A stretch of 41,616 nucleotides of DNA from Cyanobium sp. (GTDB lineage: Bacteria; Cyanobacteriota; Cyanobacteriia; PCC-6307; Cyanobiaceae): assembly GCA_007135755.1 (NCBI GenBank), contig SLIG01000087.1:1-41616 (forward strand), given 5' to 3'. The position numbers were made by a program, and so were the translations under genes. Under the pieces are notes generated by a model. That model was not told the DNA's origin. It did no database searches and worked only from the letters and a program-made list of their open reading frames with translations. This document shows positions 19,328 to 30,067 of the stretch, one piece after another (position 1 is the first letter of the stretch; the number at the start of each line of letters is the position of its first letter).

Positions 19328-20647
19328 TCACTGGCGCACCATGCCCTCGTAGCGCTGGGAGATCACGTAGGTCTGCACCTGCTTGGCCGTGTCGATGGCC
19401 ACACCGACCAGGATCAGCAGGGAGGTGGCTCCCAGGCCCTGGAAGGTGCGCACCTGGGTGGCGCCCTCCACGGCGGAGGGAATGATCGCCACGGCGCCCA
19501 GGAACAGGCCGCCCAGCAGGGTGAGCCGGTTCTGAACGCCACTGAGGTAGGTGGCGGTGGCGGATCCGGGCCGCACCCCGGGGATCGCCACCCCGCCCCG
19601 CTTGAGGTTGCTGGCGATGTCCACGGGGTTGACCGTGAGCGAGGCGTAGAAGAAGGAAAAACCGCAGATCAGGCCAAAGAACAACAGGGCGTAGAGCCAG
19701 GGGGTGCTGCTGGCGGGGTTGAGGTAGCCGGCCAGCTGGATCAGCCAGGGAGCACCGGTGAGGTTGGCGATGGTGAGCGGCAGAAACACAACAGCCGAAG
19801 CGAAGATGATCGGCATCACCCCGCCGGCGTTGAGCTTTAGGGGCAGGTAGCTCTGGCGCGCAGCCAGGACCCCGGACCCGCCCACCTGGCGCTTGGCGCT
19901 CACGATCGGAATGCGGCGGTTGCCCTCCTGCACGAAGATGATGCCCACGATCGTCACCAGGAACACCAGCACCAGTACCACGATGCCGCCCACGGTGGCC
20001 CGGTCACCACTCTGGGCCAGCTCGATGGTGGACCCCAGGGCCCTGGGAAGGGTGGCCACGATGTTCACGAAGATCACCAGTGAGGCCCCCTGGCCGATGC
20101 CCCGTTCGGTGATCACCTCGCTGATCCACATCACCACCATCGAACCAGTGACCAGGGCCAGGGCGGTCTGGATCACAAACACCGGCTCCGACAAGCCCTG
20201 GGTGGCGTACTGGCGCAGGATCAGGGCGAACACGATGCTCTGCAGGATCCCCCAGCCCAAAGCCACGTAGCGGGTGATCTGGGCGATCTTGCGGCGGCCG
20301 GCCTCGCCCTCGTTCTTTTGCAGCTCCTCCAGCTGAGGGATGGCCGCCGTGAGCAGCTGGATGATGATCGAGGCGTTGATGAACGGAAGGATCCCCAGGG
20401 CGAAGACGCCCAGGGTCGACAGACCGCCACCGGTGAAGATGTCCAGAAAGCCGATCAGCTGGCCGCCGCGGGCCAGGAACTCCTGAAAGGCCACCCGGTC
20501 GATGCCGGGCACGGGAATGTAGATCCCCAGACGCACCAGCAGCAGCAGGCCGAGGGTCGTGAGCACCCGGTCGCGCAGTCCCTTGGACTGGATCAGCTGG
20601 CCGAGGATTTCGGCGGCACTGGGATTGCGACCCCGACTGACAAGCAT
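19328..20647 (-). CDS. secY: Protein translocase subunit SecY
   Basis: GIYIPVPGIDRVAF, ALGILPFINASIIIQLL, KRGGVAIPGVRPG; ATG at 20647 (MLVSRGRNPSAAEILGQL). Confidence 0.97.
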   Translation of the reverse strand: MLVSRGRNPSAAEILGQLIQSKGLRDRVLTTLGLLLLVRLGIYIPVPGIDRVAFQEFLARGGQLIGFLDIFTGGGLSTLGVFALGILPFINASIIIQLLTAAIPQLEELQKNEGEAGRRKIAQITRYVALGWGILQSIVFALILRQYATQGLSEPVFVIQTALALVTGSMVVMWISEVITERGIGQGASLVIFVNIVATLPRALGSTIELAQSGDRATVGGIVVLVLVFLVTIVGIIFVQEGNRRIPIVSAKRQVGGSGVLAARQSYLPLKLNAGGVMPIIFASAVVFLPLTIANLTGAPWLIQLAGYLNPASSTPWLYALLFFGLICGFSFFYASLTVNPVDIASNLKRGGVAIPGVRPGSATATYLSGVQNRLTLLGGLFLGAVAIIPSAVEGATQVRTFQGLGATSLLILVGVAIDTAKQVQTYVISQRYEGMVRQ

Positions 20648-20654
20648 GGTGACA

Positions 20655-20698
20655 GGGGCGAGGGAGAAAGGGGCGAGGGAGAAGGAGGCGAAGGAGGA
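20655..20698. repeat. Three imperfect 15-bp tandem repeats upstream of secY
   Basis: GGGGCGAGGGAGAA at 20655 and 20670 (identical), degenerate third copy at 20685; pyrimidine tract on the secY sense strand. Confidence 0.7.
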
Positions 20699-20729
20699 GG
20701 ACTTGGGGGGCGTGGGCTGGCCAGGTGGC

Positions 20730-20764
20730 AAAAAGCCGCCCGCCGGGTACCCGGTCGGACGGCT
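20730..20764 (-). terminator. Intrinsic terminator/attenuator between rplO and secY
   Basis: On minus: AGCCGTCCG(A)CCGGGTACCCGGCGGGCGGCT followed by TTTT; about 14 pairs with one bulged A and one G-T. Confidence 0.7.
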
Positions 20765-20810
20765 CAGACCCTAGGGCGTCAGGCGTTGAGGCCCGGCTGG
20801 GAGGGCACGC

Positions 20811-21260
20811 TCAGACCAGTTCGCAGCTGCCGCCGGCGGCCTCGATCTTGCTGCGGGCGCTGGCTGTGAAACCAGCGGCCTGCACCGTGAGCTTCACGCC
20901 CAGGTCGCCGTCGCCCAGGATCTTGAGGGGATGCTTGGGGCTGGTGACGATGCCGGCCTCGACAAGCGATTCCAGAGACACGGTGCTGCCGGCCGCGCAC
21001 TCGGCCAGCTTGCCCACGTTGAGCACGGTGAAGTGCTTGGGATTCACCAGCTCGAAGTGCTTGAGCTTGGGGATGCGGCGGTAGAGCGGCATCTGGCCGC
21101 CTTCAAAGCCGGGGCGGGTGGGGCGGCCGGAGCGGGACTTCTGGCCGCGCATGCCGAAACCGCAGCTGGCGCCCTGGCCGGCGGCGATGCCGCGGCCCTT
21201 GCGCAGCTTGCGCCTCCGGGCTCCGGGTTTGGTGGTCAGCGACTGAAGAGTGGTGCTCAT
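20811..21260 (-). CDS. rplO: 50S ribosomal protein L15
   Basis: [31 protein letters not shown]. Confidence 0.98.
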   Translation of the reverse strand: MSTTLQSLTTKPGARRRKLRKGRGIAAGQGASCGFGMRGQKSRSGRPTRPGFEGGQMPLYRRIPKLKHFELVNPKHFTVLNVGKLAECAAGSTVSLESLVEAGIVTSPKHPLKILGDGDLGVKLTVQAAGFTASARSKIEAAGGSCELV

Positions 21261-21269
21261 GGCGAGGGC

Positions 21270-21914
21270 TCAGGAATAGATCTGCTCGAGGGAGATGCCA
21301 CGTTCCTGGGCGGTCTCCTTGTGGGTGCGCAACAGGCCCAGGGCGTCGATGGCGGCGCGGGCGTTGTTGAGGGGGGTCTTGGAGCCCAGACGCTTGGCCA
21401 GGACGTTCTTGATGCCGGCCAGCTCAAGCACCGTGCGGATCGAACCGCCGGCGATCACACCGGTGCCCGGTGCGGCGGGGCGGATCAGCACGCTGGCGGC
21501 ACCGTCGCGGCCATTGCTGAGGGTGGGAATGGAGCTGTGGCGGGTGAGGGGCACCTTCACGAGGTGCTTCTTGCCATCGGCCACACCCTTGCGCACGGCG
21601 CCGATCACATCGCCGGCCTTGCCGACCCCGACACCCACCTGGCCCTTTTCGTTGCCCACGACAACGATGGCCCGGAAGCTCATCTTCTTGCCGCCTTTTA
21701 CCGTCTTGGAGACACGGCGGATCTGCACCACCCGCTCCTGCCACTCGGAGTCACGCTCCTGGCCCCGGCGGCCATCGCGGCCGCGGCCGCCCCGGCGATC
21801 GCCGCCACGCCCTTCGCTGCGTCCGCGCCGCTCCTGCTGGCCAGCGGCTGCCGCGGGCACATCGGCTGCCGCCGGCACGTTGCTGGTCTGAACTTGGTCG
21901 TTGGTTTCGGTCAT
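21270..21914 (-). CDS. rpsE: 30S ribosomal protein S5
   Basis: [44 protein letters not shown]-rich N-terminal extension. Confidence 0.98.
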   Translation of the reverse strand: MTETNDQVQTSNVPAAADVPAAAAGQQERRGRSEGRGGDRRGGRGRDGRRGQERDSEWQERVVQIRRVSKTVKGGKKMSFRAIVVVGNEKGQVGVGVGKAGDVIGAVRKGVADGKKHLVKVPLTRHSSIPTLSNGRDGAASVLIRPAAPGTGVIAGGSIRTVLELAGIKNVLAKRLGSKTPLNNARAAIDALGLLRTHKETAQERGISLEQIYS

Positions 21915-21928
21915 GGTGAGAGCAGGGA

Positions 21929-22294
21929 TCAGAACTGAAGGCCCGCTTCCCGGGCGGCATCAGCCAGGGCCTTGACCCGGCCGTGGTACAGGTTGCCGCC
22001 GCGATCGAAGACCACCTGGGAGATGCCCTTGGCGAGGGCGCGCTGGGCCACCAGCTGGCCCACCGCCAGCGACGCATCGCAGCCGCCGGAAGCCTTGAGG
22101 CTGGAGCGCAGCTGCTTGTCGACGGTGGAGGCCGAGCAGAGGGTGCTCTGGGCGTCGTCGTCGATCACCTGGGCGTAGATGTGATTGTTGGAGCGGAAGA
22201 CGGCCAGACGGGGACGCTCGGCGGTGCCGCCCAGATGGCGACGCAGCCGGCGATGGCGTTTCTGGGTCTGCTGTTTGCGGGAAAGGGAAGACAT
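21929..22294 (-). CDS. rplR: 50S ribosomal protein L18
   Basis: [59 protein letters not shown]. Confidence 0.98.
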   Translation of the reverse strand: MSSLSRKQQTQKRHRRLRRHLGGTAERPRLAVFRSNNHIYAQVIDDDAQSTLCSASTVDKQLRSSLKASGGCDASLAVGQLVAQRALAKGISQVVFDRGGNLYHGRVKALADAAREAGLQF

Positions 22295-22326
22295 GGAAAT
22301 ACAGAGTAGAAGCGCTCAGGCAGACC

Positions 22327-22866
22327 TCATTTCTTGCCGGTCTTACCGGCCTTGCGCAGGATCCGCTCGCCCTCGTACTTGATGCCCTTGCCCTTGTAGG
22401 GCTCGGGCGGGCGGATGGCGCGCACCTTGGCAGCCTCGTTGCCCACCAATTCCTTGTTGGCGCCTGACACCACCACGGTGGTGTTGCCTTCCACCGCGAA
22501 GCTGATGCCCTCGGGGGGAATGAGCTCCACCGGGTGGCTGTAGCCGGCGCTCACCACCAGCTTCTTCCCCTGCACGGCGGCCCGGTACCCCACGCCGGTG
22601 ATCTCGAGCTTGCGGCTGAAGCCCTGGCTGACTCCTTCCACCATGTTGGCCACCAGGGTGCGGCAGAGGCCGTGGCGCTCGCGGCAGCGGCGGCTGGTGC
22701 CGGCCGGCGCCACCACCAGGGTGGTGCCCTCCTGGCTGACGGTCACCCCCTCGGGCAGGGTGCGCCTGAGTTCCCCTTTGGGGCCCTTGACGGTGACGTC
22801 GAGGCCCTGGAGGCTGACGCTCACCTTGTCGGGAACGGGGATGGGTGCTTTACCGATACGTGACAT
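22327..22866 (-). CDS. rplF: 50S ribosomal protein L6
   Basis: [31 protein letters not shown]. Confidence 0.98.
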   Translation of the reverse strand: MSRIGKAPIPVPDKVSVSLQGLDVTVKGPKGELRRTLPEGVTVSQEGTTLVVAPAGTSRRCRERHGLCRTLVANMVEGVSQGFSRKLEITGVGYRAAVQGKKLVVSAGYSHPVELIPPEGISFAVEGNTTVVVSGANKELVGNEAAKVRAIRPPEPYKGKGIKYEGERILRKAGKTGKK

Positions 22867-22881
22867 GACTAGTTCTCCTGA

Positions 22882-23283
22882 TCAGTAGACGTAGCACAGC
22901 ACTTCGCCGCCCACGCGCTGCTTGCGGGCGTCGCGGTCGCTCATCACTCCCTTGGAGGTGGAGATGATCGCCACGCCGAGGCCGCCGAGCACCTTCGGCA
23001 GCTGGCGGGTGTTCTTGTAGATGCGCAGGCCGGGCTTGCTCACCCGTTGCACGGAGCGGATCGTGGGCTGGCGGTGCTTGCCGCTGTATTTCAGCTCCAG
23101 CACCAGCTTGCGGCTGATGCCCTCGCCTTCCTCGCTGATGCCGGAGATGAAGCCCTCCTGCTGAAGCACATCGGCGATGCTGCGCAGCAGCCGGGAGGCC
23201 GGGATGCTGGTGGTTTCGTGCCGCTTCTCACTCGCATTGCGGATGCGGGTGAGCATGTCGGAAATGGGGTCGTGATTGGCCAT
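22882..23283 (-). CDS. rpsH: 30S ribosomal protein S8
   Basis: [40 protein letters not shown]. Confidence 0.98.
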   Translation of the reverse strand: MANHDPISDMLTRIRNASEKRHETTSIPASRLLRSIADVLQQEGFISGISEEGEGISRKLVLELKYSGKHRQPTIRSVQRVSKPGLRIYKNTRQLPKVLGGLGVAIISTSKGVMSDRDARKQRVGGEVLCYVY

Positions 23284-23303
23284 GGATCAGGTCCGAAGAG
23301 GGC

Positions 23304-23843
23304 TCAGTTGCTGCGGAACGGCATTCCCATCTCGCGGAGGAGGGCCCGGCCCTCTTCGTCGTTACGGGCGGTGGTCACGATCGTGACGTCCATGCCACGG
23401 ATCGCATCGATCTTGTCGAAGGAGATTTCAGGGAAGATGATCTGCTCCCGGATTCCCAGGGTGTAGTTGCCGCGTCCATCGAAGCTCTTGGGGCTCACAC
23501 CGCGGAAGTCGCGGATGCGGGGCAGAGCGAGGTTGATCAGGCGCTCCAGGAAGGCGTACATGCGCTCACCGCGCAGGGTGACGGCCACCCCGATCGGCAT
23601 GCCCTGGCGGATCTTGAAACCGGCGATCGCCTTCTTGGCCCGGGTCACCACCACCTTCTGACCGGTGATGGTGGCGAGTTCGGTGATCGAAGCCTCGAGG
23701 GCCTTGGCGTTCTGCGCCGCTTCACCAAGACCCCGGTTGACGGTGACTTTCACCACCTTGGGGACCTCGTGGACGTTGGAGAGATTCAGATCCTTGAGGA
23801 GTTTGGGCTGAATCGTCTCCCGGTAGCGCTGTTTCAGGGACAT
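23304..23843 (-). CDS. rplE: 50S ribosomal protein L5
   Basis: [35 protein letters not shown]. Confidence 0.98.
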   Translation of the reverse strand: MSLKQRYRETIQPKLLKDLNLSNVHEVPKVVKVTVNRGLGEAAQNAKALEASITELATITGQKVVVTRAKKAIAGFKIRQGMPIGVAVTLRGERMYAFLERLINLALPRIRDFRGVSPKSFDGRGNYTLGIREQIIFPEISFDKIDAIRGMDVTIVTTARNDEEGRALLREMGMPFRSN

Positions 23844-23947
23844 GACGGGGGAAGGGGGGTGCGCTTCTGGTCTGGGTCAGAAGGCGGACGGAACTCAGGG
23901 GACAGGAGCGATGCGGGGGGAGGCTGGGGAGACGGCCGGGTGGGCCA

Positions 23948-24304
23948 TCAATCCAGCAGTTCTCCGGTCTTCTTGAGACGGCGCTTCTTGTTGCCGTCCT
24001 TGTCGACCACGATCTCCACCCGGGAGACCACCTGTTTGGTGGTGGAGTAGAGCATCACGTTGGAGGCATGCAGGGAGGCCTCTTCGGTGACGATGCGACC
24101 GGTCTCGCCCTCCTGGGTGGGCTTGACGTGGCGCGTGCGCAGGTTGATCCCCTGCACCACGACGCGGTTTTCGTAGGGCAGGGTGCGCAGCACCTCACCG
24201 GTCTTGCCCTTGTCCTTGCCGGCGATCACCTGCACGGTGTCGCCTTTCTTGATGCGCAGCTTGGTGCGCACGGCGGGTTTGGCCTTGGGGGTTGCGGTTG
24301 CCAT
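23948..24304 (-). CDS. rplX: 50S ribosomal protein L24
   Basis: [40 protein letters not shown]. Confidence 0.98.
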   Translation of the reverse strand: MATATPKAKPAVRTKLRIKKGDTVQVIAGKDKGKTGEVLRTLPYENRVVVQGINLRTRHVKPTQEGETGRIVTEEASLHASNVMLYSTTKQVVSRVEIVVDKDGNKKRRLKKTGELLD

Positions 24305-24305
24305 C

Positions 24306-24671
24306 TCAGATCACCTCCGGGGCGAGGGACACGATCTTGGTGAAGTTGCGCTCCCGCAATTCCCGGGCCACCGGCCCGAACACGCGGGTGCCCTTGGGGT
24401 TGTTCTCGGTACCGAGAATCACGGCCGCGTTGTCGTCGAAGCGGATGGCATTGCCGGTTTCGCGGCGCAGGGTGGCGCGGGTGCGCACCACCACGGCCTT
24501 CACCACATCGGACTTCTTGACGCCCATGTTGGGCATCGCGTCCTTGACGGCGGCCACGATCACGTCGCCCACGTGGGCATAGCGTCGGTTGCTGCCCAGC
24601 ACACGGATGCACTGGATGCGCTTGGCGCCGCTGTTGTCAGCGACGTTGAGGAAGGTTTCCTGTTGAATCAT
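24306..24671 (-). CDS. rplN: 50S ribosomal protein L14
   Basis: [26 protein letters not shown]; start at 24671. Confidence 0.98.
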   Translation of the reverse strand: MIQQETFLNVADNSGAKRIQCIRVLGSNRRYAHVGDVIVAAVKDAMPNMGVKKSDVVKAVVVRTRATLRRETGNAIRFDDNAAVILGTENNPKGTRVFGPVARELRERNFTKIVSLAPEVI

Positions 24672-24684
24672 GGTGAGTTCCTCC

Positions 24685-24936
24685 TCAGGTGACGGGGGTG
24701 CTGGTGAGCACCTCGGCAACGGTCCAGCGTTTGGTGCGGCTGAGGGGGCGGGTTTCGGTGATCCGAACCCGATCGCCGACCTTGCAGCCGTTGGTCTCGT
24801 CGTGCGCCTTGTAGCGCTTGGTGCGGCTCACCGTCTTCTTGTAGATGGGATGGGGGAAGCGGTTCTCCACCGCGACCACCACCGTCTTGTCCATCTTGTC
24901 GCTGACGACGGTGCCGACCCGTTCCTTGGTTGCCAT
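24685..24936 (-). CDS. rpsQ: 30S ribosomal protein S17
   Basis: [31 protein letters not shown]. Confidence 0.98.
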   Translation of the reverse strand: MATKERVGTVVSDKMDKTVVVAVENRFPHPIYKKTVSRTKRYKAHDETNGCKVGDRVRITETRPLSRTKRWTVAEVLTSTPVT

Positions 24937-24953
24937 GGGACTAATGGGGGGAA

Positions 24954-25190
24954 TCAGGAGGCGATTGGCGTCGAGGCGGCAGCGGTGCTGCCGGTGCGTT
25001 GACGCTCGTTACGCACCGTCAGCAGGTGGGCCAGCTTGATGCGGGCCGCCTTGAAGCGGTGGGGCTGTTCCAGCCGGCGGATCGCCTGCTGGAAGCGCAG
25101 ATCGAACAGCTCACGCCGGGTGGCGTTGATGCGTTCGTCGAGCTCGCTGTCGGCGAGCTGGCGCACATCGGTGATCTCGGGACGGGCCAT
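24954..25190 (-). CDS. rpmC: 50S ribosomal protein L29
   Basis: [28 protein letters not shown]-type sequence; position between S17 and L16. Confidence 0.97.
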   Translation of the reverse strand: MARPEITDVRQLADSELDERINATRRELFDLRFQQAIRRLEQPHRFKAARIKLAHLLTVRNERQRTGSTAAASTPIAS

Positions 25191-25192
25191 GG

Positions 25193-25699
25193 TCAGGACT
25201 GCTGGGAAACGGCGGGCTCGGGAGCGGGCTCGACAGCCTCTGAGCCATTGGCCTCGGCGGCGGCTGCCGCAGCGGCGGCCTCCTGGTCGGCCAGGGTGAC
25301 GAACTTGGTCTTCACAGGGAGCTTGTACTGCGCCAGGCGCATGGCTTCCTGGGCGATGGCGGGGGTGATGTCAGCCCCCCCCATCTCGAACAGGATCCGC
25401 CCCGGCTTGATCACCGCCACCCAGAACTCCGGGTTGCCCTTGCCTGAACCCATGCGGGTTTCGGCGGGGCGCATGGTGACGGGCTTGTCGGGGAAGATCC
25501 GGATCCAGATCTTGCCGCCGCGCTTGACGTAGCGGGTCATGGCACGGCGGGAGGCCTCGATCTGGCGCGAGGTGATCCAGCCGCACTCCTGGGCCTGGAG
25601 GGCGTATTGCCCGAAGGCGATGGTGTTGCCGCGGGTGGCGATGCCGCGCATGCGGCCTCGCTGTTGCTTGCGGAATTTGACGCGTCGTGGACTCAGCAT
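25193..25699 (-). CDS. rplP: 50S ribosomal protein L16
   Basis: [36 protein letters not shown]; Ala/Glu-rich C-terminal tail. Confidence 0.98.
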   Translation of the reverse strand: MLSPRRVKFRKQQRGRMRGIATRGNTIAFGQYALQAQECGWITSRQIEASRRAMTRYVKRGGKIWIRIFPDKPVTMRPAETRMGSGKGNPEFWVAVIKPGRILFEMGGADITPAIAQEAMRLAQYKLPVKTKFVTLADQEAAAAAAAAEANGSEAVEPAPEPAVSQQS

Positions 25700-25715
25700 G
25701 GTTCAGGCCTCCTGA

Positions 25716-26444
25716 TCACTCCCGGTTGGAGCGGTCTTCAAACTGTTGGGGCTGCCGGCTGGCCCGGCGACGGGGGGCGGCACCGATCGGCGGCTGATCC
25801 TGCTGACCAGGCAGCACCTCACCCTTGAACACCCACACCTTGATGCCCAGCACCCCGTAGGTGGTGCTGGCCACGCGGGTGGCGTAGTCGATGTCGGCCC
25901 GCAGGGTGTGCAGGGGCACCCGTCCCTCGCGGGTCCACTCGGTGCGGGCGATCTCGGCGCCGTTGAGGCGGCCGCTCACCTGGATCTTCAGACCCAGCAC
26001 GCCGGCCCGTTGGGCCCGCTGTACGGCCATCCGGATCACCCGGCGGAAGGCGACGCGCTTCTCCAGCTGCTGGGCGATGTACTCGGCCAGCAGGAAGGCG
26101 TCGGCGTCAACCCGCTCCACCTCCACCACATTGATGCGCACCTGGCGCTGGGCGTCACCCACGGTCGACTGGATGCCCGCCCGCAGTTCTTCGATGCCGC
26201 TGCCCTGGCGGCCCACCAGAACCCCGGGCCGGGCGGTCTTGAGCTCCACTTCGAGCTGGTCGGCCTTGCGGGCGATCAGCACGTCGGAAATGCCGGCGGA
26301 GCCGTATTTCTTGTGGATGAACTTGCGGATGCGGTCGTCCCCCTGCAGGAGGGCGGGGTAGGTCTTGCTTGGGGCGTACCAGCGTGAGCGGTGGTCCTGG
26401 GTGATCCCCAGGCGCAGGCCGGTTGGATGGATCTTGTGTCCCAT
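25716..26444 (-). CDS. rpsC: 30S ribosomal protein S3
   Basis: [24 protein letters not shown]; start at 26444. Confidence 0.98.
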   Translation of the reverse strand: MGHKIHPTGLRLGITQDHRSRWYAPSKTYPALLQGDDRIRKFIHKKYGSAGISDVLIARKADQLEVELKTARPGVLVGRQGSGIEELRAGIQSTVGDAQRQVRINVVEVERVDADAFLLAEYIAQQLEKRVAFRRVIRMAVQRAQRAGVLGLKIQVSGRLNGAEIARTEWTREGRVPLHTLRADIDYATRVASTTYGVLGIKVWVFKGEVLPGQQDQPPIGAAPRRRASRQPQQFEDRSNRE

Positions 26445-26463
26445 CGGTCGGTGTCCTCGGGGT

Positions 26464-26817
26464 TCAGGTGGTGGGAGCCACAGCAATGCTGATGTGGCAG
26501 GTCTGTTTCTTGATCGCGTAGGCGCGACCCTGGGCGCGGGGTCGGAAGCGCTTCAGGGACGGACCCATGTCGGCATGGGCCTGACTGATCACCAACGTGG
26601 CCGGATCGAGGCCGAGGTTGTGCTCGGCGTTGGCCACGGCGCTGCGCAGCACCTTGGTGATCGGGCCCGTGGAGCGGTAGGGCATGAACTCGAGCAGGAT
26701 CAGCGCGTCGCGGTAGCTGCGGCCGCGGATCTGATCGAGCACCCGTCGCACCTTGGAAGCGGAGCCACGGATGAAGCGGCCATGGGCCACGGCCTGGCTG
26801 GGGGTGGTGTTGGCCAT
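26464..26817 (-). CDS. rplV: 50S ribosomal protein L22
   Basis: [55 protein letters not shown]. Confidence 0.98.
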   Translation of the reverse strand: MANTTPSQAVAHGRFIRGSASKVRRVLDQIRGRSYRDALILLEFMPYRSTGPITKVLRSAVANAEHNLGLDPATLVISQAHADMGPSLKRFRPRAQGRAYAIKKQTCHISIAVAPTT

Positions 26818-26820
26818 GAC

Positions 26821-27096
26821 TTAGCGACCTCCTTTTTTGTCTTTGATGTGGCCTTTGAAGGTGCGCGTGGGGGCAAATTCCCCCAGTTTGTGGCCCACCA
26901 TCTGCTCGGTCACGTAGACCGGCACATGCGAGCGTCCGTTGTGCACGGCGATCGTGTGGCCGATCATCATCGGCAGGATGGTGGAAGCCCTTGACCAGGT
27001 CTTGATCACCGACTTGTCGTCGGCGGCATTCTGCTTCTCAACCTTGCGCAGCAGGCTGTCGGCAACAAATGGACCTTTTTTGAGTGAACGTCCCAT
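26821..27096 (-). CDS. rpsS: 30S ribosomal protein S19
   Basis: [43 protein letters not shown]. Confidence 0.98.
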   Translation of the reverse strand: MGRSLKKGPFVADSLLRKVEKQNAADDKSVIKTWSRASTILPMMIGHTIAVHNGRSHVPVYVTEQMVGHKLGEFAPTRTFKGHIKDKKGGR

Positions 27097-27131
27097 GGCG
27101 GATCAGGCGGTGAGCAGAGCGGTGTGGGTCA

Positions 27132-27995
27132 TCAGGAATCGCGTCCGCCACGGCTCCGCTTGGAGGTGCGGCGACGTTTGCGCAGCACGAAACGGTTGCT
27201 GGGCTTGTTCCGCTTGCGGGTCTTGAGGCCCAGGGCCGGCTTGCCCCAGGGGGTGACCGGGCCGGAGCGGCCGATGGGGGCACGTCCCTCACCGCCACCG
27301 TGGGGGTGGTCGCAGGGGTTCATCACCGAGCCGCGCACCTCCGGCCGGCGGCCGAGCCAGCGCTTGCGGCCGGCTTTGCCGAGACTGGTGTTGCGCACTT
27401 CGGCGTTGCCCACCGCCCCGAGGGTGGCGTAGCACTCGCGGCGCACCAGGCGCACCTCGGTGGACGGCAGCTTGAGGGCCACGTAGTCGCCCTCCTTGGC
27501 CATCACCTGGGCGCTGGCGCCGGCGGTGCGCACCATCTGGCCGCCGCGACCGGCATAGAGCTCCACGTTGTGAACGCTGGAGCCGAGGGGGATGGCCGAA
27601 AGCGGCAGGGCATTGCCCGTTTCGATCGGGGCCTCGGGCCCGGCCACCAGCTGCTGACCGATCTCCACACCCGCCGGAGCGAGGATGTAGCGCTTCTCGC
27701 CGTCGGCATAGAAGAGCAGGGCCAGCCGCGCGTTGCGGTGGGGGTCGTAGTGGATGGCGGCCACCTTGGCCACCACGCCGTGCTTGTCACGGCGGAAGTC
27801 GACCACGCGGTAGAGGCGCTTGTGGCCGCCGCCGCGGTGGCGGCAGGTGATCACACCGCGGTTGTTGCGGCCCTTGCGGCGGTGCTTGGCCACCACCAGA
27901 CCCTTGACGCGATCGCGACCGGTGATCTCAGCGAAGTTGCTGGCCACCCGGGTGCGGGTGCCTGGAGTGGTGGGGCGGTAGTTACGGATTGCCAT
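27132..27995 (-). CDS. rplB: 50S ribosomal protein L2
   Basis: [51 protein letters not shown]. Confidence 0.98.
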   Translation of the reverse strand: MAIRNYRPTTPGTRTRVASNFAEITGRDRVKGLVVAKHRRKGRNNRGVITCRHRGGGHKRLYRVVDFRRDKHGVVAKVAAIHYDPHRNARLALLFYADGEKRYILAPAGVEIGQQLVAGPEAPIETGNALPLSAIPLGSSVHNVELYAGRGGQMVRTAGASAQVMAKEGDYVALKLPSTEVRLVRRECYATLGAVGNAEVRNTSLGKAGRKRWLGRRPEVRGSVMNPCDHPHGGGEGRAPIGRSGPVTPWGKPALGLKTRKRNKPSNRFVLRKRRRTSKRSRGGRDS

Positions 27996-28009
27996 GTGAT
28001 GTCAGACCC

Positions 28010-28312
28010 TCAGGACTCCGGGAACAGCTGGATGGCGTCGCCGTCCGCCAGGCGCACCACGGCCTTCTTCACCTGGGCGCGCTTGCCGGCGAAGCGGCCG
28101 ACACGCCGGGTGCGGCGGGGGGGATTCATGGTGCTGACGCCCACCACCTTGACGTCGAAGAGCTCTTCGACGGCGGCCTTGATGTCGGGCTTGGCGGCCC
28201 GGTGGTCCACCTCGAAGGTGTACTGGTTGAGTTCGATGGCCTGGGTGGCCTTCTCGGTGATCAGTGGCCGACGGATGACATCCGCGAGACGGCCTGCAAA
28301 ACGCTCAGTCAT
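28010..28312 (-). CDS. rplW: 50S ribosomal protein L23
   Basis: [28 protein letters not shown]; start at 28312. Confidence 0.97.
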   Translation of the reverse strand: MTERFAGRLADVIRRPLITEKATQAIELNQYTFEVDHRAAKPDIKAAVEELFDVKVVGVSTMNPPRRTRRVGRFAGKRAQVKKAVVRLADGDAIQLFPES

Positions 28313-28940
28313 CGCCGTAGACCTCCTGAATCTTCGCGAGAGCCTGCTCGCCCACCAGCAGATGGCTGGCATGCAGCAGGTCGAACACGTTGAGCTGATC
28401 AGCGGCGATCAGCTTCACCGTCGCCAGGTTGCGCACCGAACGGCGCACCACCTCACTGGGACGGTCGAGCACCAGCAGCACCTTGGCGCCGGCTTCGATG
28501 CCGAGTCGGGCCAGAGCCGCGGTGATCTCCCTGGTCTTGGGGGTCTCCAGGGCGTCACCGAAGTCCTTCACCACCGTGATGGCGTCGACGCGGCTCATCA
28601 GCGCCGTGCGCAGGGCCAGGCGGCGCTCCTTGCGGTTCATCGCCAGGCTGTAGTCGCGAGGCTTGGGGCCGAAGATGACGCCGCCGCCGGGGCGCAGGGG
28701 GGTACGGATCGAGCCCTGGCGGGCGCGCCCTGTGCCCTTCTGCTTGTAGGGCTTGCGGCCACCACCGGCCACCTCGGCCCGGGTGAGGGTGCTGGCCGTG
28801 CCCTGGCGGGCATTGGCCAGCTGCCGCACCACGGCCCGCTGCAGCAGATCGGCGGCGGTGCTGTCCTTGGCGACGCGGAGGTTGAGGTCGGCCTTGCCGG
28901 CCGTCTTGCCCTGCCAGTCGCGGATGTCACATGTAGCCAT
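28305..28940 (-). CDS. rplD: 50S ribosomal protein L4
   Basis: [37 protein letters not shown]; start [12 protein letters not shown]; overlaps the rplW start by 8 nt. Confidence 0.97.
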   Translation of the reverse strand: MATCDIRDWQGKTAGKADLNLRVAKDSTAADLLQRAVVRQLANARQGTASTLTRAEVAGGGRKPYKQKGTGRARQGSIRTPLRPGGGVIFGPKPRDYSLAMNRKERRLALRTALMSRVDAITVVKDFGDALETPKTREITAALARLGIEAGAKVLLVLDRPSEVVRRSVRNLATVKLIAADQLNVFDLLHASHLLVGEQALAKIQEVYGDD

Positions 28941-28951
28941 GGGTTCGCTCC

Positions 28952-29599
28952 TCAATTGCCGCTCTTGGCGCCCACCCGGTTGGCCGGGCGGATGTTGAGC
29001 AGGGTGCCGGGCTTGCCGGGCACCGAGCCCTTGACCACCAGCAGGTTGCGCTCCGCATCCACCTTGAGCACCGTCAGGCCGCGGGTGGTGGTCTGCTTGC
29101 CGCCGTAGCGGCCGGCCATGCGCTTGCCGGGGTAGATCCGGCCGGGGGTGGTGCCGGCCCCGGTGGAGCCAGGCAGCCGGTGGTTCTTGGAGCCGTGGCT
29201 CATCGGGCCGCGGCTGAAGCCGTGGCGCTTCTGATAGCCGGAGAAGCCCCGGCCCATGCTGTCGCCGCTCACATCAACCTTCTGACCGGGCTCGAAGCTG
29301 TCCACGGTGACGGCAGCGCCGAGTTCGAGCCCATCGAGGCTCTCGACGCGGTATTCCTTGAAGTGGCGCAGGAGATCGTCACCCGATTTGGCCAGGTGGC
29401 CCCGGGCGGGCTTGTTGACAAGCTTCTCGCGCACCTCGCCGAAGCCGAGCTGCACGGCGGTGTAGCCGTCGGTGCCGTTGGATTTGAGCTGGGTGACACG
29501 GCAGGGACCAGCCTCGATCAAGGTGACCGGGATGGACCTGCCCTCGTCGTCGAAGAACTGGGACATGCCCAGTTTCTTCCCAAGAATGCCGATGGACAT
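28952..29599 (-). CDS. rplC: 50S ribosomal protein L3
   Basis: [33 protein letters not shown]; start at 29599, internal to the track ORF. Confidence 0.98.
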   Translation of the reverse strand: MSIGILGKKLGMSQFFDDEGRSIPVTLIEAGPCRVTQLKSNGTDGYTAVQLGFGEVREKLVNKPARGHLAKSGDDLLRHFKEYRVESLDGLELGAAVTVDSFEPGQKVDVSGDSMGRGFSGYQKRHGFSRGPMSHGSKNHRLPGSTGAGTTPGRIYPGKRMAGRYGGKQTTTRGLTVLKVDAERNLLVVKGSVPGKPGTLLNIRPANRVGAKSGN

Positions 29600-29644
29600 G
29601 GGAGGGAGGTGAAGCGCCAGCTGGACATCGGGTGGTTCCCGAAT

Positions 29645-29678
29645 CCCGGACGCATCCGGGCTCCGGGGGAAGCCGGAG
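29645..29678 (-). promoter_or_regulatory. Tandem hairpins in the rplC 5' leader
   Basis: CCCGGA-CGCA-TCCGGG (29645-29660) and CTCCGG-GGGAAG-CCGGAG (29661-29678), adjacent. Confidence 0.4.
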
Positions 29679-29883
29679 AGCTGCAGCAGTCGTGACGGTC
29701 GGGCTGGGCCCCGGGCCCCATGGGACTGATCAAACAGACCCGATGGACAATCCAGGGTGCTAGCGAGACGGATCAGGACCCGTTCAGCGGCGGCTGGGAC
29801 TTGTCTGGACCGGACCGCTGGTGCGGCGCGTTCAGGCAGTTTCCCGACGGACGAGCGCAGGCTCGAACCGTATGGCCGGAGAA

Positions 29884-29903
29884 GATCACCACCACTGGTG
29901 ATC
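29884..29903. repeat. Perfect inverted repeat between rplC and ndhN
   Basis: GATCACCA-CCAC-TGGTGATC. Confidence 0.7.
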
Positions 29904-30067
29904 TGGTGACAGGATCTGGAGGCCCGGCTAGCGGACGGGCACAGATGTCTGGCACAGCGAACAAATGTAACCCATGGGGTGCCGCTCCCCACGCCCGAGC
30001 CAAAGGACTGGCCGCTGCATCTTCAGGGGGGCTGTCAGACTCCCCCCAGCCAACACGCACGCCTACG

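Noticed and set aside
27300-29108. 602-aa plus-strand ORF opposite rplB-rplW-rplD-rplC
   Set aside because: It spans several certain ribosomal protein genes on the other strand and has shadow-ORF composition.
29600-30067. Absence of rpsJ before rplC as an anomaly
   Set aside because: In cyanobacteria rpsJ normally lies with the str-type genes (tufA), so its absence here is expected.
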